The translations under genes and the position numbers were made by a program. From assembly GCA_023055355.1 (NCBI GenBank), contig JALJCS010000004.1, forward strand, positions 26,274,244 through 26,338,243: a DNA stretch of 64,000 nt, given 5' to 3'. The notes beneath the pieces are model-generated. The model made no database searches. It saw only the letters and a program-made list of their open reading frames with translations, and was not told where the DNA came from. This document shows positions 12,170 through 25,560 of this stretch, in pieces. How positions within the stretch are numbered: position 1 is the first letter of the stretch; each line of letters begins with the position of its first letter. This DNA comes from Agelaius tricolor (taxonomy: Eukaryota; Chordata; Aves; Passeriformes; Icteridae).

Positions 12170-12540
12170 ATTTCTTCTCTGTCACTTGGCTGCTGAGCAG
12201 ATGGAATTTATATCAATCGGGCATGCTAGGAGGAAGAGGCCGTGGCAGCCAACATGTGGAACTGGGGCTGAGTGACATTTTTGCTAATGTTTTGTCCTTG
12301 TAGAACATTATGCTTCCTCTTTGCTTATGAGCTGTGGTTTTCCTGACTCAGACGAGGTTCCAAGCCCAGCTGGAATGGTTGTCTGCCCACTGCCCCCCCT
12401 TTTAAGGGAGTGCTGGGAGCGATGGAGGAGTGGTGGGGCCCTGCACAATGGAGCTCTTTATAAAAATACCTGACATCTGCATGCAATGCACCAAATCATC
12501 TTAGCTGAGCACAGAAATTCACTGGGCATTACCAGTCACT
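12170..12540. other. Candidate conserved noncoding element
   Basis: The block has balanced composition, a palindromic-looking GGGCATGCTAGG near 12218 and CTCAGACGAGG near 12347, and lacks simple repeats apart from one C run at about 12391-12398. Flanks return to A-rich sequence (purine tract at about 12680-12725). No open frame. The call is from sequence texture only and needs a cross-species alignment. Confidence 0.28.
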
Positions 12541-15500
12541 TTTTGTCTGTTTTTGTATGCTTGTTTGATTTATATAATGAGTGAATGCCTCTGGCAAAGG
12601 AGTACTTTGAGCATGTTATTGGACAGGAGCAATTTTCCACGAGGTATTGTCATACATGGTCTCAGAGTAAGAGTATTAAAGGAGGGAAAAGAAAAGAAAA
12701 AAAAAAGAGAGGAAAAAAAAGGAAAACCAGGCTTTTCCTTTCTGTTTTCAATCACCTCTTGTAAGAAAACATTCAAAAAGCAAAACCTTGAGAAAACTTC
12801 ATAAAGCATAAACTACTCCAGTATCCACTTGCTTAGACCATTCTGCAAGCAGAGATTGTGTACTGCAAGAGCCATAGAATGAAACTTGGCACTGAAGGTT
12901 TGGAAATTGATATGAAGGCTATGTATGCACAAAAATTAAGTTCCCAATGAGGCTTCCAAAATCAGCAAAGAAACAAAGCAACAGGAGGCAGTTCATTTCA
13001 AAAGCAGGAGAAACAAAAAAGTTGTGGAGGGTTTGCCACAGTGTTGTGGTTTCTGTTCTAGCTCTGAAACTCTTGCTCCTCCACATGAGCGACGTTGGTA
13101 TTAGTAGAGAGATTCTTGTGGGTAAGGATCTGTACAATCAGACTTCAGTGCCAGGAATTTATGGTTGTGCTCAAGTTAAATGGTTTATAATCACTTGTGC
13201 AATTAATTCTAAATCAGGTTTAGATTTACATCTCATAAAATAAATGAAAGTATTTGAGCACTTTAATTTGACAGAATTCGTTGCAATCTTTAAAGGAGGA
13301 GTGGCACAGGAAACATGAGCTTTTGAATCCCTGAAGACTTTTGTTTGACCTGTGTGTCTCATCCTAAACTCTCCAGCCAGCTAGCTTCCCTTCATCTGAG
13401 AATGCCGCTGTAGCTTGTCAATTTCTCTTCTGATTCATCTGGAGGGGTCACTAGAGAGTTGGTGTGAGGTGGAACCTCCCCTGTCATGGTGTGAGTGAGC
13501 TGTCTGAAGGCAGCTTTGGACTGGTTTAGAAATGAAGGGCTGAAGGCATCTTTGAACTGCAGTCTTGTAAGTGCTATAAAGCATTTGCTTTCTGATTGAA
13601 CTGCTATTTCATCCTGGAATTTTGCACATGTCTAATACTTTGCATACCAGCCCTGCCAGTTACATGGAATCTAAGACATTTAGCAAATCAAGTCAGGTAA
13701 CAAGTCATCATATTTTACATTTTTGGTGAATATGAATTAAAATAGTTTCCTTTTATAAGGCAAAGTGCTGTATTTCATAATAGACCACTAAAGCAATGTA
13801 TAAGTGTTAGGTGCTGGTAAGATGAACTGAATGTTGGTGCAGTCGATGCAATGTGACAGGTGGAGGCCACATGCATTTTAGGCACAGTCATATAATATTT
13901 CACTTGTCACCAGCTCAGTTATATTCATTGTAGTTTAAGCATGAAGCCCACCGCCTAGAACCATTTTTTTTTCTTTTCCTTCTCTTGGATGGCTGTCCTC
14001 TTTATCTAGTCAAACTACAACCATAATGGATACATATCCATTTGTGACCAGGAAAGTGTTTGGTGGAGTTCTTTTGGTTGGTCGGTTGCTTGCTTGCTTT
14101 TGGGGGTTCTTTTTTGGTCTTTTTTAGTCATTACAGGCAAGAACATGTAATCAATAAAACACTTTTAAATCTGATCCATAAAATCAAGCTGGCATAAATA
14201 TATTACAGAATTCTCTTATGCTTTTTGTTAAGGGAATGCTCTGATAAGTAACATTTCCACACTGATTTTATCACTTTGAAATGTGGAAGCCAAAAAAAAT
14301 TTATTGCAGTAAAACCATATTAATGATTAGAATGATTTCTCATTATTTTTATCCTGTGGTGTTTGAAAGTCATGTGAGAGTAGAGAAAAGAGGGGGATTT
14401 TATGATAGACTTTGCCAGTAAGCTTAGAATTATTCAATTGCAGAAGGGAAGCAGACTGGATGGATAACTCTGATTTTTTCCTTGAAGAATCCAGTGCATA
14501 TCTTGACTCTCACCTCCTGAACTCTTGCATATACAGAGGTAAACAACTGCCATTGCAGTAAAATCCATAGCTCTTCACAAGGCTTAAGGAAATACCATTT
14601 TTTTTAATCAATTAACCTGTGTTTATGACAGTATGTTAGTAACGGTTTTCTGGTACTGATTTTAATTTTTTCTGGTTGAAATTAAGAGATTAGTGCACAA
14701 GGAAATAAGACAAATTTGAGTCCCTCACATCCTTTTAAGTATCATTGGGGTAGCAGATCTTGGCTATTATTTAATTGTATTTTGCTTACATACAGTATAA
14801 GAGAAAAATTGCCATGTAGGGGTATGTAAATTGCTGATGTTTCATAACCCAGCTGAATTAGCCTCCTTCTCCCTCCCATACACATGAACACTCGTAGCAC
14901 TGTTTGTAGAACACTACATAAACTTAAAAATCTGAATCTTATCTGAATCCGCAGCATTTGAGAGAATTGCAGAGAAGACTGTCAGCACAAACAGCCTGTG
15001 AAACTTCATATAGATTCGGAATACAGATCCCAGATTTTCCAGCAGTGACATTGTAGTTCAATTAACACTCACTCTTAAGCTCTGTGTTTTGTATATGAGA
15101 TGTTACATCTCTGCTTTAGTCATGTCAGGATGTCTCTGATCAGTTTGAGCCACAGTAACAAACAGGGCATATTAATACCAAAGGTGATGGAGTTGTCTTT
15201 CGTTTTCTCATTAGGGAATGGCTGCTAGTATTGTTTTTGACTCGGAGGGAACATAACCTGGCCTTTTTATCTGGAGAAGAAAGTATACCTTGTGGCTAAT
15301 ATGAAATCAAGAAAAAGAACATTTTAGAAAAACATCCAGAAAGGCAAAAAACATGCCTGAGTACTCCTAAATGACTGTTTGCAGTTGCTACTGTTCCAGC
15401 TGTTCATTCTTCATGTAAAAATGCTAGATATTTAAATTTCCAAATAGGGGTAAATTCTGAAGATGCATTTTTAGAGACTTTTTCAAAGTTAGTTCTAATT

Positions 15501-16549
15501 TTTTCTAGTTGTACCAAGCAAATAAGTCTCTGCATCAGTGTTTCTATGATGCCATGTTCTTCATATAGCCTTGGAAAGAGCTTCATTATTAATTGTAATG
15601 CTCCCTTGCTGTGAATAAGGAAAAGAAAATTAGACTGTATATTGTGTTAGGATTGTTCAAATGCAGCCTTTTATCTGTGTTAGTGTAGATGGCATAGCAT
15701 AAGAAAGCAGTAGCATGAATGTGTCAGAGAACAAAAGTTAACAGTTTTCACAGATTTTTAGCAAATGGTATATGCAGCACTCTGTGTCTAGAAAGAAATC
15801 AATGCAAGAAAAACAGTGTAGTTTTTCTATCAAGAAATCCAAGCAGTATGAAAATAAATGGGACATGGCTATATATGAAACAGAGGGATAGTACAAAAAA
15901 ACCCTACAATAAATAACAAGCTTTTTGCACTGGATTCACAATTCTCTTTGTAGCCTGACTGGGTGAAAAAATTTTAAAATCATGCTCACGGTGTTGAATA
16001 TTTAACAGAAATTTGTGGCAGAGGACTGTAAAATACAGAAGAGCTCTTGTATTTACCAGGCCACCCCGAAAGGCAAGAGGGCATAAGGCACTTATAAACA
16101 GTGGCAGAGCACAAGCAATGTTGTCTTTGAAAAGTTTCATTTTTCCCTTGAATCAGCTACAGTCTCTTGCTTGAGGTCACCACAGTTTGCAATCTTTGGC
16201 AGAAGGCTTCTTCCATTTTTGGTAGTGGCAGTCTGAATTTTTTGGAAGTGTTTTCTTCTCAAACTGCCATTATCTTCCAAACCTGTTTCATGTTATCATT
16301 GTCAGATGCTTCTTCCCTGAGTTTCTCAGAACAAAATGTTGTGTTTTCCATGGATTGGGTTGTGGGGTTTTTTAAGCTTGGAATTGAGAGTCATATGGTT
16401 ATGATTTGAGAATGTCAAGCCTGATTTTTTTTTTTTTTTAAAAGCAGTACCTTTCTCTCTGGGCAGTGAACTCACTGCAGAAACATCAAAGGGAATGTGT
16501 GCTGTTGGATCAAGGTGATTTTTTTTCCTCGACCACATCATTGCCAGCT
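12541..16549. other. Noncoding DNA, no gene seen
   Basis: Includes a purine-rich tract at about 12677-12730. A 98-codon open frame at 12947-13243 and its opposite-strand partners have no recognisable motif. The rest is AT-rich unique-looking sequence. Confidence 0.65.
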
Positions 16550-17010
16550 GTGGTGTTTATGATTAGAGGCAGGCGTTCCAGACACCTCTGAGTCCTTGCT
16601 AAGCGTCAGATCTTTAACAGGATCCATCCCAGCTGAGTGACACTAAACAGACAGCCGGGGGGAGTTGGTGGGATAGAGCAACAGAGGAGGGGGCCTTTGG
16701 TGCTCAGCGCACTCGCCAGCCAAGCTTATAACAAACTCAGCTAATGCTAGGCTTTAGGCTGCCTAGAGGCCCTGCATTATGCCTTTCAGGACTGCTTTCA
16801 TTAGCAGAGGGGATGACTAGAGCCCAGCAAATGCTGTCATTGATCCTCTCACACTGAGTGCATGGACGTGCAGCATTCAGGTCACAGCCTACTCAGCTTT
16901 GAAGCAGCTCCATTTCACACTCCTGACAGCCACATACTGCCGGCATGCCAGAGCTGACACAATTCCCTCTCCGATCTGATTCTTTGCTCTTTGCAGCTAA
17001 CTACATTGAA
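16550..17010. other. Candidate conserved noncoding element
   Basis: A block of about 460 bp with even composition and no homopolymers follows a T-run (about 16427-16439). It has a dense series of non-repetitive motifs such as GCTAATGCTAGG near 16739 and CTTTCATTAGCAGAGG near 16794. All frames contain stops. This is the most regular such block in the first 20 kb. Conservation is inferred, not seen. Confidence 0.33.
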
Positions 17011-20000
17011 TTCCTTATGGATGTACCTTCCACTAGAAATATTAACACTTGTTTACTGCTCCTGTTGACATAAGAATTCTGCAAATAGCTAGCACTTCTG
17101 ATAGCAATACTCCATTTCATGCATTCTTGCTTTTGCTGCTCCTTACTATACAGTTCTAGAGAGTATTTTAACTGTGTCTATGCTAAATTGTCTCCAGGAG
17201 CAGAAAACAGGCTGTAACATTTTCCTCAGAATAAAAGTTAGATACCCAGATTAGATCCACAGTCCCTACTCTAAATACTTTGCTCTTAATTGGAACTTTT
17301 TAGAGGAAAGCAAGTTTCAAATCCAGCAATTAGCACAGAAATCAGCTGGCTTGTAGTTGAGCTAGTGGTGTGGAAGCAGCTATTGTATATAGTGCCCTGG
17401 AGGCCATCCAGAATAAAGGTCACATAATAAAGGTGCTGGTTAGAGCAAAATCTAAAAGAATGTAAATCAGTCAAATGTCACTGTAACAGAATTTCAAGAC
17501 AGTACATTGTGCTGAAATTTCTGAATATTTTCCAGTGCAATTGTAGCAGATTTTAAGAAATCCACTTTAAAAAATCTTAAAAATTCTGTTGTGTGAAAAT
17601 CTTTCTTCCAACAATAAGTTCCTTTTACATTTCACAGTGTTTTAATTTTCCTGAGCTTATGCTAAAGCAATGGACATCCAAATCAGTACAGAGGAACTGC
17701 ATTACTTTGTGGCATATAGTAGGAGTCAAGTCAGCCATCTCAGTGTAAGAATTTTTTGGTTTTGCTTTGAGTCAGAATAAACAATAGTAGCTGTTCCAGT
17801 GTGAAAGAGAAGAGTTCCTGAAATCAATCAAGTTCCATTAATCACTGCAAGATGAGGATGAAGTTTATTTGGCCACATGGTGAGGTAGTTAGGCTTTGCA
17901 CATGACTTTTTGTTTCAGTCTTTCCTAATGGTGGTAAGCGACCCTCAAAAAAGTTAGATACTTTGATTCAGAAAAAAGTTTCCTGCAGTGTCTGGAATTA
18001 AAGCTTTTCTACTTTTTTGTTTTTTTTTAAATGAACACAGAAAATTTGACTTTGGAAAACAAAATCTTGATTATAAAATTGTGATTGTTTTCAGAACTGA
18101 AAACCTTGGAGTTCTATTTCAAAAATACTTACAGGTGGCTTCTGCTGTCTAGCCAAGTCTGGACCTCATGAGTCAACCACTTCTCTGCAAGGATTTCAGC
18201 CCAACATATAAAAATGAAAAAATTGAGATTATGGGGGCCATGACGCCGTTTCTTAGATGATTCCCCATTACCACTTGTTAGCCTTTTTTCTCTTTTTTGA
18301 TTAGCTTTTGTCATTAACTCAGCTCTTTTCAGTCCCTGGTAAAGCATTTCTGTATTTTTCCCCTTATTGCCTGTAATCATCAACCTGCACAGTTCATTTT
18401 TCCTAATTTAACAACATTTTTTTTTCTTTTTTTTTTTTTTATTAATAATACTATTCTGTGAGGAAGGACATTGAAAAAGACATGTTTGTTCTTGTTTGTC
18501 TGCCTTCCTTCCTGAAAGAGAAGACAGTAAGTGAACAGGGTGCAGTTCTTTTACTTGATACCATACGTCCTGTCTTGTCTTAGTCACTTATGCAACAATC
18601 TAGAAATGGTGACCTCAGGGTGCTGACAACTGTTTTCACTGTCAGGAAGCATTGGTTGGGGTGCTTGGAACTACATTTGGTAAGGAGCTGAGCTGTCAAG
18701 TGACCCACATATAAAACCTGAAGAAGTGAAATGGTTTTATTGATTAACTAATCTTTCAGTTCAACTCAAGAGTGTCGACTGCCTGTCCAGCATAATTATT
18801 CAGTAAAAAGGGGAAGGGAGAGGAAAAGAGTGAAATGGAAAGAGAAATTGGTTTTGCAATTGGCATTATTTTATGATATGATTTGCACCTTTCTGATGCA
18901 CTAGCAGCCCCAAGTCCCTTTGCAGAAGAGTATGTAGTCTTTTCCTTTTCACGGTTAATGATATATATGGAGAACTACCAGAATGCAAGAATAAATTTAG
19001 TAGTTCTTCAATAGAGTATGTTTTCAGTAGGACACACAAGTTTGTTAAGACTGAGTGAAAACATTAGTGAAAATATTCTCTTTTTACTTAGACTTGGGGC
19101 CAAGACTCCTCATCAAGCCTTGAAAAGGAGTTAAATATGTCCAAAGATGCCTGTTCGCCAAAATTACCTTTCCCCTTAAGAATTAAAGGTCTTCTTCTGC
19201 CTAAGGAGAGCCACTACCTGAATCCACATATTTTTACTACCATTCTTTTGGACATTCAAAGATATTTCTTCAATAGTTTCATCTGCAGTTCTTGCTTTTG
19301 GAAAAGACAGTTCAGAGGGGAAAAGAGATGTTGGATTACAACTTTGGCTAAGAAAGGGAAAGGGAGATATAAGATTCTAAAAGGGGTTTTTTTTGGTAAA
19401 GAAAATAGTCAGCTCACAAAAACATAGTAGCAGTGTGGTGAGCATCGCGAGATAATTTTAAAAAAGGTAGAATTTAAAATACAAAAAGACTATGAAGAAG
19501 TTTCAAATAATTATTACTCTGCAGTGGAGACTAAAAAATTGGGACCTCTTATTTATTTGTACCTAACAAAAAACATTTATCCTCACCTTATCCTTGTGAC
19601 TAAACTTGAGAGAATAGAAACATCTATGAAAATATGACTGTCCTAAGAAAGCAGGTGTTTGAAAGAATCATGAAGTTTCCTTCTCTGTCCTTTCAGATTT
19701 CCTTACCTGAAAATAATTTCAGATCTATGTATTTAATGATAATTTAATTTTCAGTGATTGTATTCAACAAACCAGAAGATTAGGAATTTTTCTTAGGAGA
19801 AAAAAGCAGGTAGAGAGGAAGTAGCGTAAAATATTTAAGATAAAGGAATTTTGATATCAGGAGAAAGGGATGTATTCTTTGTTGACATAACTGTGTTTTA
19901 AAAGGGTTGATGAGGAACTTCCATTTTTAGAAATCGGATGAAACACCTCGCTTTTGCATGCTCTAATTATCTTCCTCTCAGAAGTTATTGAATGTAGAAG

Positions 20001-22537
20001 ACAAAGGGAATAGGCAAAAAATTTGGAAAGCTGCACATGTTGACTTCTGAAAAAGAGAATGTTTAATACTGGCATTAAGTCTCACAAACATGCCATACAA
20101 GTATCCCCTTGTGTTAACATTTTGTACACTAAGTGAGTTCTTTTGCTTCAATAGTATACAGGCTGATGGAGATGCCATAAATAATACCAGAGAAAGAACC
20201 ACAGGCAATACTTTGAAGTTACTTGGCAACAAAATTTGTTTGGGCTGCTAATGTCTCTTTCTTGAAATTTTTGTGCTTCATATTTCATTTAAAACCTGCA
20301 ACCTATCCTTGAAAGTTATACAAAATATATATATACATGTAGCCTGTTTGGTGTGTATCACACAAAGCAGAATTAGAGTGTATTCAAATTGTTTTCCAGT
20401 AGTGAGGAAATTCTGTCCCTGAGATTGCATCTTAGCTTCAATGCCCTTCCCTTGGGCACATAAATGCATGATATGTTTCTTGATTCCATGAGCACATACT
20501 GCTGGTAGAGGATGGTGGTAGTGTTTGTAGTTTGTTTGTTTGTTCATTTACTTTTTAGGAGGTAGATTTTCCTTTCTTTGTTTGTTTTCCTGTCAATAGT
20601 GGCCATTCAGTATTTATTTTGTCCTTTTAAAGGATGGTTCTGGGAGTTCCTTGGCTTCATAATTGAATTAACCTCTGGAGCAGAAGTACAGGTTCACTTT
20701 TGGTCTTTTCTGTGTTGATCATTAAAATAGGTAGCAAGCAAATAAGTAGCTCCAAAACCGTGATGATATATTTTGCCTTACTTCCGTAGATTGTTGGTTT
20801 TATTTCCGCTCTGTAAGATACTGAAAAGACTTCTAAGACATGTCTTAGAAAAGAGAAATATTTTTGCCCCTTCTTTTGATGTTGATTTTGCCAGATCTTC
20901 AGGAAACATAAAATAGTGTAACATTTGGTCCATTCAGAGTTTGTTTGATGTCAGTTGTGAGCATTTTGTAGACCTTCCCACTCTGTCCTAAAGAGTGCAG
21001 TTCAGCTTGCCTAGCTCTGGAGGTGTTTGTGATAGTCCTTCCACACGAGTTGATCATGCACACTTTTCTTCCTGTCAGGGAAAAAAACCTTGTCCTTCTG
21101 TAATGAGATTTCTGTTATCCTGCAGCAGATCTATAAAATAATAGTTTGAATTGTGATCTAGGAGTGCCACATTTTCTGCAGGGACATGAGCAGGAGTCTA
21201 TTCCATCAAGTTCTTTACCTTGTAGGGATTAGGAGAAAAGAATGCTACTTTAAACACTTCATCCCTGTCACTATTTACCTGAATCACAGAGAAAGAAGCA
21301 ATCACAACAACCTAAAGTTCTACCAAGAGCCTTACAAGGGAGGAAATGCCATGGCTGAGTATATGCTTGTGAAGAATTAACATCCCTTTATAAAGATGTT
21401 GCCATTTTTAAAGGAACATACAGGAAATTCTTATCCTCATGATTTGTGTGTATAGAGGAACCTTCAGAGCCACAATACAGTTTTGTTCCATCTGAGCTTT
21501 GTCCCTGTCTTGTCTTTGGCATCTTCTCTCTCATGCTCATTGTGCAAACCACTTACTGAATCTCCAACTGAATTTACTGTCCTCACCACTAGTGCTCTTT
21601 TCCAGTCCTATTTTTTCCCTGACAGTGGTGTCAGTCCAAACTCCTGGTCTCTGTATTTGCCATAAATCTCATCTGTCTTGCCGTCATCAGTTTTCATTTC
21701 CTGGCTGTGAGAACAAACATTTGCAAACAACTGCCTCCTCAACCTCAGCCACATCAGGCTGGTGCAGCTTCTATTCAGACTGAAGCTTTAGGGAATGTAG
21801 ATCTGGAGTTCTAACATTGCTGCAAACTGCCTTATGTCCTGGCTTGACAATACTGGAGCTGGTTTTCACAGGTACCACAAGGAACATACTGGCAACATTC
21901 ATATAAATTGTTCAGTAGATAACAAGAAATAAATTAGCTATTGATACTGAACCTCTATTACTGCTTCCACTACTGCAGTAGTTATTATTAATTGTTGTGA
22001 AACTGACACTTGGCACGGGCCAGAAGCTCAAGGCAGGCAAAATGAAACAGATGTTTGTAACAGGAAGTTTTCAAGATCTTAATATGATCACCTCCAAAGT
22101 CATAGCTAGTGCTCCTGGTATCAGTGAGGGTCAGAGATAGCATCTTAATTTTTCAATATTGTGATAAATTTCTGAGAACTGCTTACTTTGGGAGTTGTGG
22201 GAGAGTTTAGGAGAGCAATAAGAAAGCAGTGCAGTAGGAGTATTACAACAAAAGCAGCTGTGTGTTCCTCACTCTATATAAATAATAGGATTTTTGGTGT
22301 CTACACTTTAATTTTACTTCAAGACAGTATAGCATGTGTGGCTGGTACTTACTGACTTGATCAGCAGAGTCTCAATGACCTTTGCAGCCTTATATGACTT
22401 GTACTTTCACATGGATGAACTGTTCCTGAACAGTGACTTCCAAAATACTGGGCACAAGCAGTCCTTTTACTTACTTTACTTCAGGTGCTATTTCTGCTGC
22501 TTTTCTATTTTCTCTCTTTAGACTTTTTTTTAATTCC

Positions 22538-22561
22538 TTTTTTTTTTTTTTTTTTTTTTTT
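22538..22561. repeat. Uninterrupted T run of 24
   Basis: A pure T homopolymer, with further T-rich sequence before it. It could be the tail of a retroposed copy on the minus strand, but no recognisable body lies on either side. Probably length-variable. Confidence 0.85.
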
Positions 22562-23090
22562 GGTCAGGCTATGGTTCCTTTTCGGTGTCCATTAATTTTT
22601 TACCTTATGGACAGCAGAAGGAGGTTTCATTTTCATTCCCTCTGCAGAACTAAATATCAATATTCTGTTTGTGTGGAAGTCTGTCCTATCAAGACATACT
22701 TTAATTCCTTTATTTTATATCTGAGAGCAAAATCAGTTTTCACTAAAATATTTTTTTTAAATAGTAGCAAATTTACCAGATGCCAAGGTAGGGTTTTTTT
22801 TAGTGCTGAGGCTTCACTAAATTTAAATTGTTACACCTGAAATTGTATGTGGTCTTTGGCTTTCTAATTGCTTTTTGGGGTTTGCAGGGTTTAGTAAAAA
22901 TGGAATACAGGTTTTTTTGAGATATCAAATCTTAGAAGGAAAGGAAGTTCTCCCAATTTAAAAGTTTGCACCTTTTTTTTTTGGAGCAGCATATCAACTT
23001 CATGAAGAAATACTGTTTTATAATTTTTCCTACATCAAAACTGTGTTATAGAAGTTTTACATGTAGGTTCTGCATTTAATAGTTATATTA

Positions 23091-23122
23091 AATTATAAAT
23101 CCATAGAATTATAAATCCATAG
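23091..23122 (+). repeat. Exact 16-bp tandem duplication
   Basis: AATTATAAATCCATAG at 23091-23106 is repeated exactly at 23107-23122. It lies in AT-rich DNA and is not linked to a gene. Confidence 0.88.
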
Positions 23123-25329
23123 AAGATAAATTTTTAATTATATAATAGCTTGTATGGCATTGTTTTGATTTAGTGGTCATATATCTTGATCATCCTGTGC
23201 TACTGAAAGAACTGTTTTCCACTTATTTCAAATTTAATAATTTAGTAAACCTTACTATAACATTTGTGTTCATGTACTGACATAAATTCATGGGTTTTGG
23301 CTATGTTGGCTTATTAAAGGCCATGTAAGATTATAAAGAACTGAGAAATTATCATGCCTTGCTGACTGCTGATCTTCTGTGCTGTAGTCAACCAGTTAGA
23401 TATGCTGAAGGGGACAGATAATTTTAAAAATAATGTATTTGGTTTTGATTCTTTCAAAAAAACTGTACAACAATGAAAGAAATATCCTGTCTCAAAAAGG
23501 GGGTTTATATGTAGGGTTACATTACATTTCAATGAGTAACTGCCATGTGTAGGCACTCAGATAACTAACAGGAATAGTTTTTGAAAGGGAGGTACTATAT
23601 TCAGGTGGCCAAGTTTTATAATGAAAAATTTGGTCACTTTAGTTGGTCAAATATTGGCAAGCAGATTTTAGTAGTTTAAATATTAATGATCATTAAAATA
23701 GTGCTCTAAAATATGAACAATTTGTATTCAAAATTCTATGAATAAAAAATCCCAGAGCTTACTAGTGAACTAAAGGCAACACTGAAAAATAGTGCCACTG
23801 AGGCCAACATACCAGCTTTCCATTCCTGGTCTGACATGGCTCAAGATTGCAATGACTTGTCCATCTACAACAGGCTTGTAGTAAGTGAGAAGGAAGTTCA
23901 TATTGGAATTTCTTTCACCACCTCTCCTGTGAAATCATATTTGGGAAAGAACTATGTCTTGAGTGGAGCCTATTACATTTTTGATCATTATGAAAAGCTT
24001 GCAAAAATAGAAGCCTGTGCTCTCTCTGTGCCTAGGACCCTTTCTAGTGTTACAGAAGGCATAGATGTAGTAGGAACTTGAACTGTGAAATAGGTCTTGT
24101 AGAAATTACAGTTTTTGGGAATGATTTCTAGTCTTGGTATCTGATCTCACTGGAAAAATGCTTAATTTGCACAGATTTAATAACATGGAAAGTTTTCTGA
24201 GATGCCTTCAAATTTTCATAGACCTAAAGTGGATTTAATTAAGATTGTACTTTGTGTGCAAGCATATTTGCATTTGGGAACTAGGATGTTGTAATTAAAG
24301 AACCTCAGTTATGTGGATTTTTGTCTTGCTGGAGTTTGATGGCCTGAAAATTCATAGTTCCATTTCTGGAATGTAACTGATTCTGTGGCACTGTTTATTA
24401 ACTATCCTTCCAAGTATTTTTTTTTCCTTTCAAGCACATCCACAAATCTCTTATGTGAGGTAGCTTATACATTCATAAATGTACTCTTATGAGTACAGGT
24501 CTATCTGTCAGCTAATAAAACAGTTAGACTGCAAAAAGAATTGTCCAACACCAGTTTCAGATAATAAGACAGTAGCAGGACTGTACAATTTGACCAGGTC
24601 CACTGGTCAAAAAGTCACATGAATTCTGTGAGCAAGATGGTACTTATCCAGTGCTGGGGGTAGAGTTGAAAATCAAATAACATTGTTTATTAAGTGATTA
24701 TTCATATATGCAAATATATAACTGTCTTCTGCATTTAGGAGCTCTTTGGAAAAGGGTTGCAGCAGTTCTCAGGGCTGCTTGCTATTAAATATTAACAATT
24801 GAATTAACTATTGGAAATACTATATGGAAGAACTGAAAGTCTTTTCAGTCTGCCTGAGGACCAGAGTCTCTCAGGACTTGTATACACAAGATATGACTGA
24901 CACCAAAGGCCATGTATCATGTTGTATCTGGCATCGTAAGTTTTATAAGATAAATATTCATTATTTTTTCAAGCCCATTTATTTCTGTGTAAACAAAAAA
25001 AAGGATTGATCTTAAATGGTTTTGTTTTTCATATGTTCTTTTTGAAGTTCTGTGTTCAATACAAAAATTGATCAGGAAAAATTCTTACTTGTAGTATATT
25101 TAAAATTCAGATGTAAGGTGATCTTCTGATAACAAAAGTAACATGTTAGCCACTACAGTTTTTCTTTAAAAAAATGTTTTTAAGTGTTTCTTTTTTTTTT
25201 CTTTTACATGCCTTTTTTTCACAGGCCTTTGTATGGTGCAGATTTTCATGATTCAAGGGTTAAAAAGCCAACTTAAGGTCTATAAATCAGAAGACAGTTT
25301 TACTTATCAGAGTGCTGTTTTTTACCTCA

Positions 25330-25560
25330 ATAGACTGCTGGCTCTGTCATTCGTGCCAGGCTCTGCCTTATCACAAAGCCATCAGCCCTGCATAGTGGAA
25401 TGTTCTTTGTTTGGATTATTTACTTCTACTATAAACAAAGATTAGAGCAAAAAATTTCAACTACGGGGCCCATGCACTGTCAGACTTGCTGGAAAATCAC
25501 TGTCGTGTGTTGCATAAAGCTGCTTGCATTTCAAAAACACAACTGGCAATAGAACATTTG
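25330..25560. other. Candidate conserved noncoding element
   Basis: A compact block with balanced composition between T-rich flanks. It contains AACAAAG near 25434 (a SOX/TCF-type core) and CTTTGTTTGG near 25408, and a low level of simple repeats. No open frame runs through. Inference from texture only. Confidence 0.28.

Larger units (their letters stand above)
17011..25329. other. Long noncoding AT-rich stretch with T-runs
   Basis: No gene recognised in this 8.3-kb stretch. T-rich runs occur at about 18417-18441 and 22538-22561. Open frames at 18129-18383 (minus), 22433-22840 (plus, passing through the T-run) and 23836-24081 (plus) were read for domains and none was found. One short tandem duplication at 23091-23122 is listed separately. 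Confidence 0.65.

Noticed and set aside
18129..18383. 84-codon minus-strand frame ending at a consensus-like GTAAGT donor
   Set aside because: The upstream side is A-rich with no polypyrimidine tract before its AG sites, and the protein resembles no family I know. A transcript mapping here would change this view.
22433..22840. 135-codon plus-strand frame
   Set aside because: It is lengthened by passing through a 24-base T run (a phenylalanine stretch) and has no other feature.
23836..24081. 81-codon plus-strand frame with fairly even amino-acid use
   Set aside because: No domain recognised, no splice context and a length expected by chance in 64 kb. A translated search against bird proteins would settle it.
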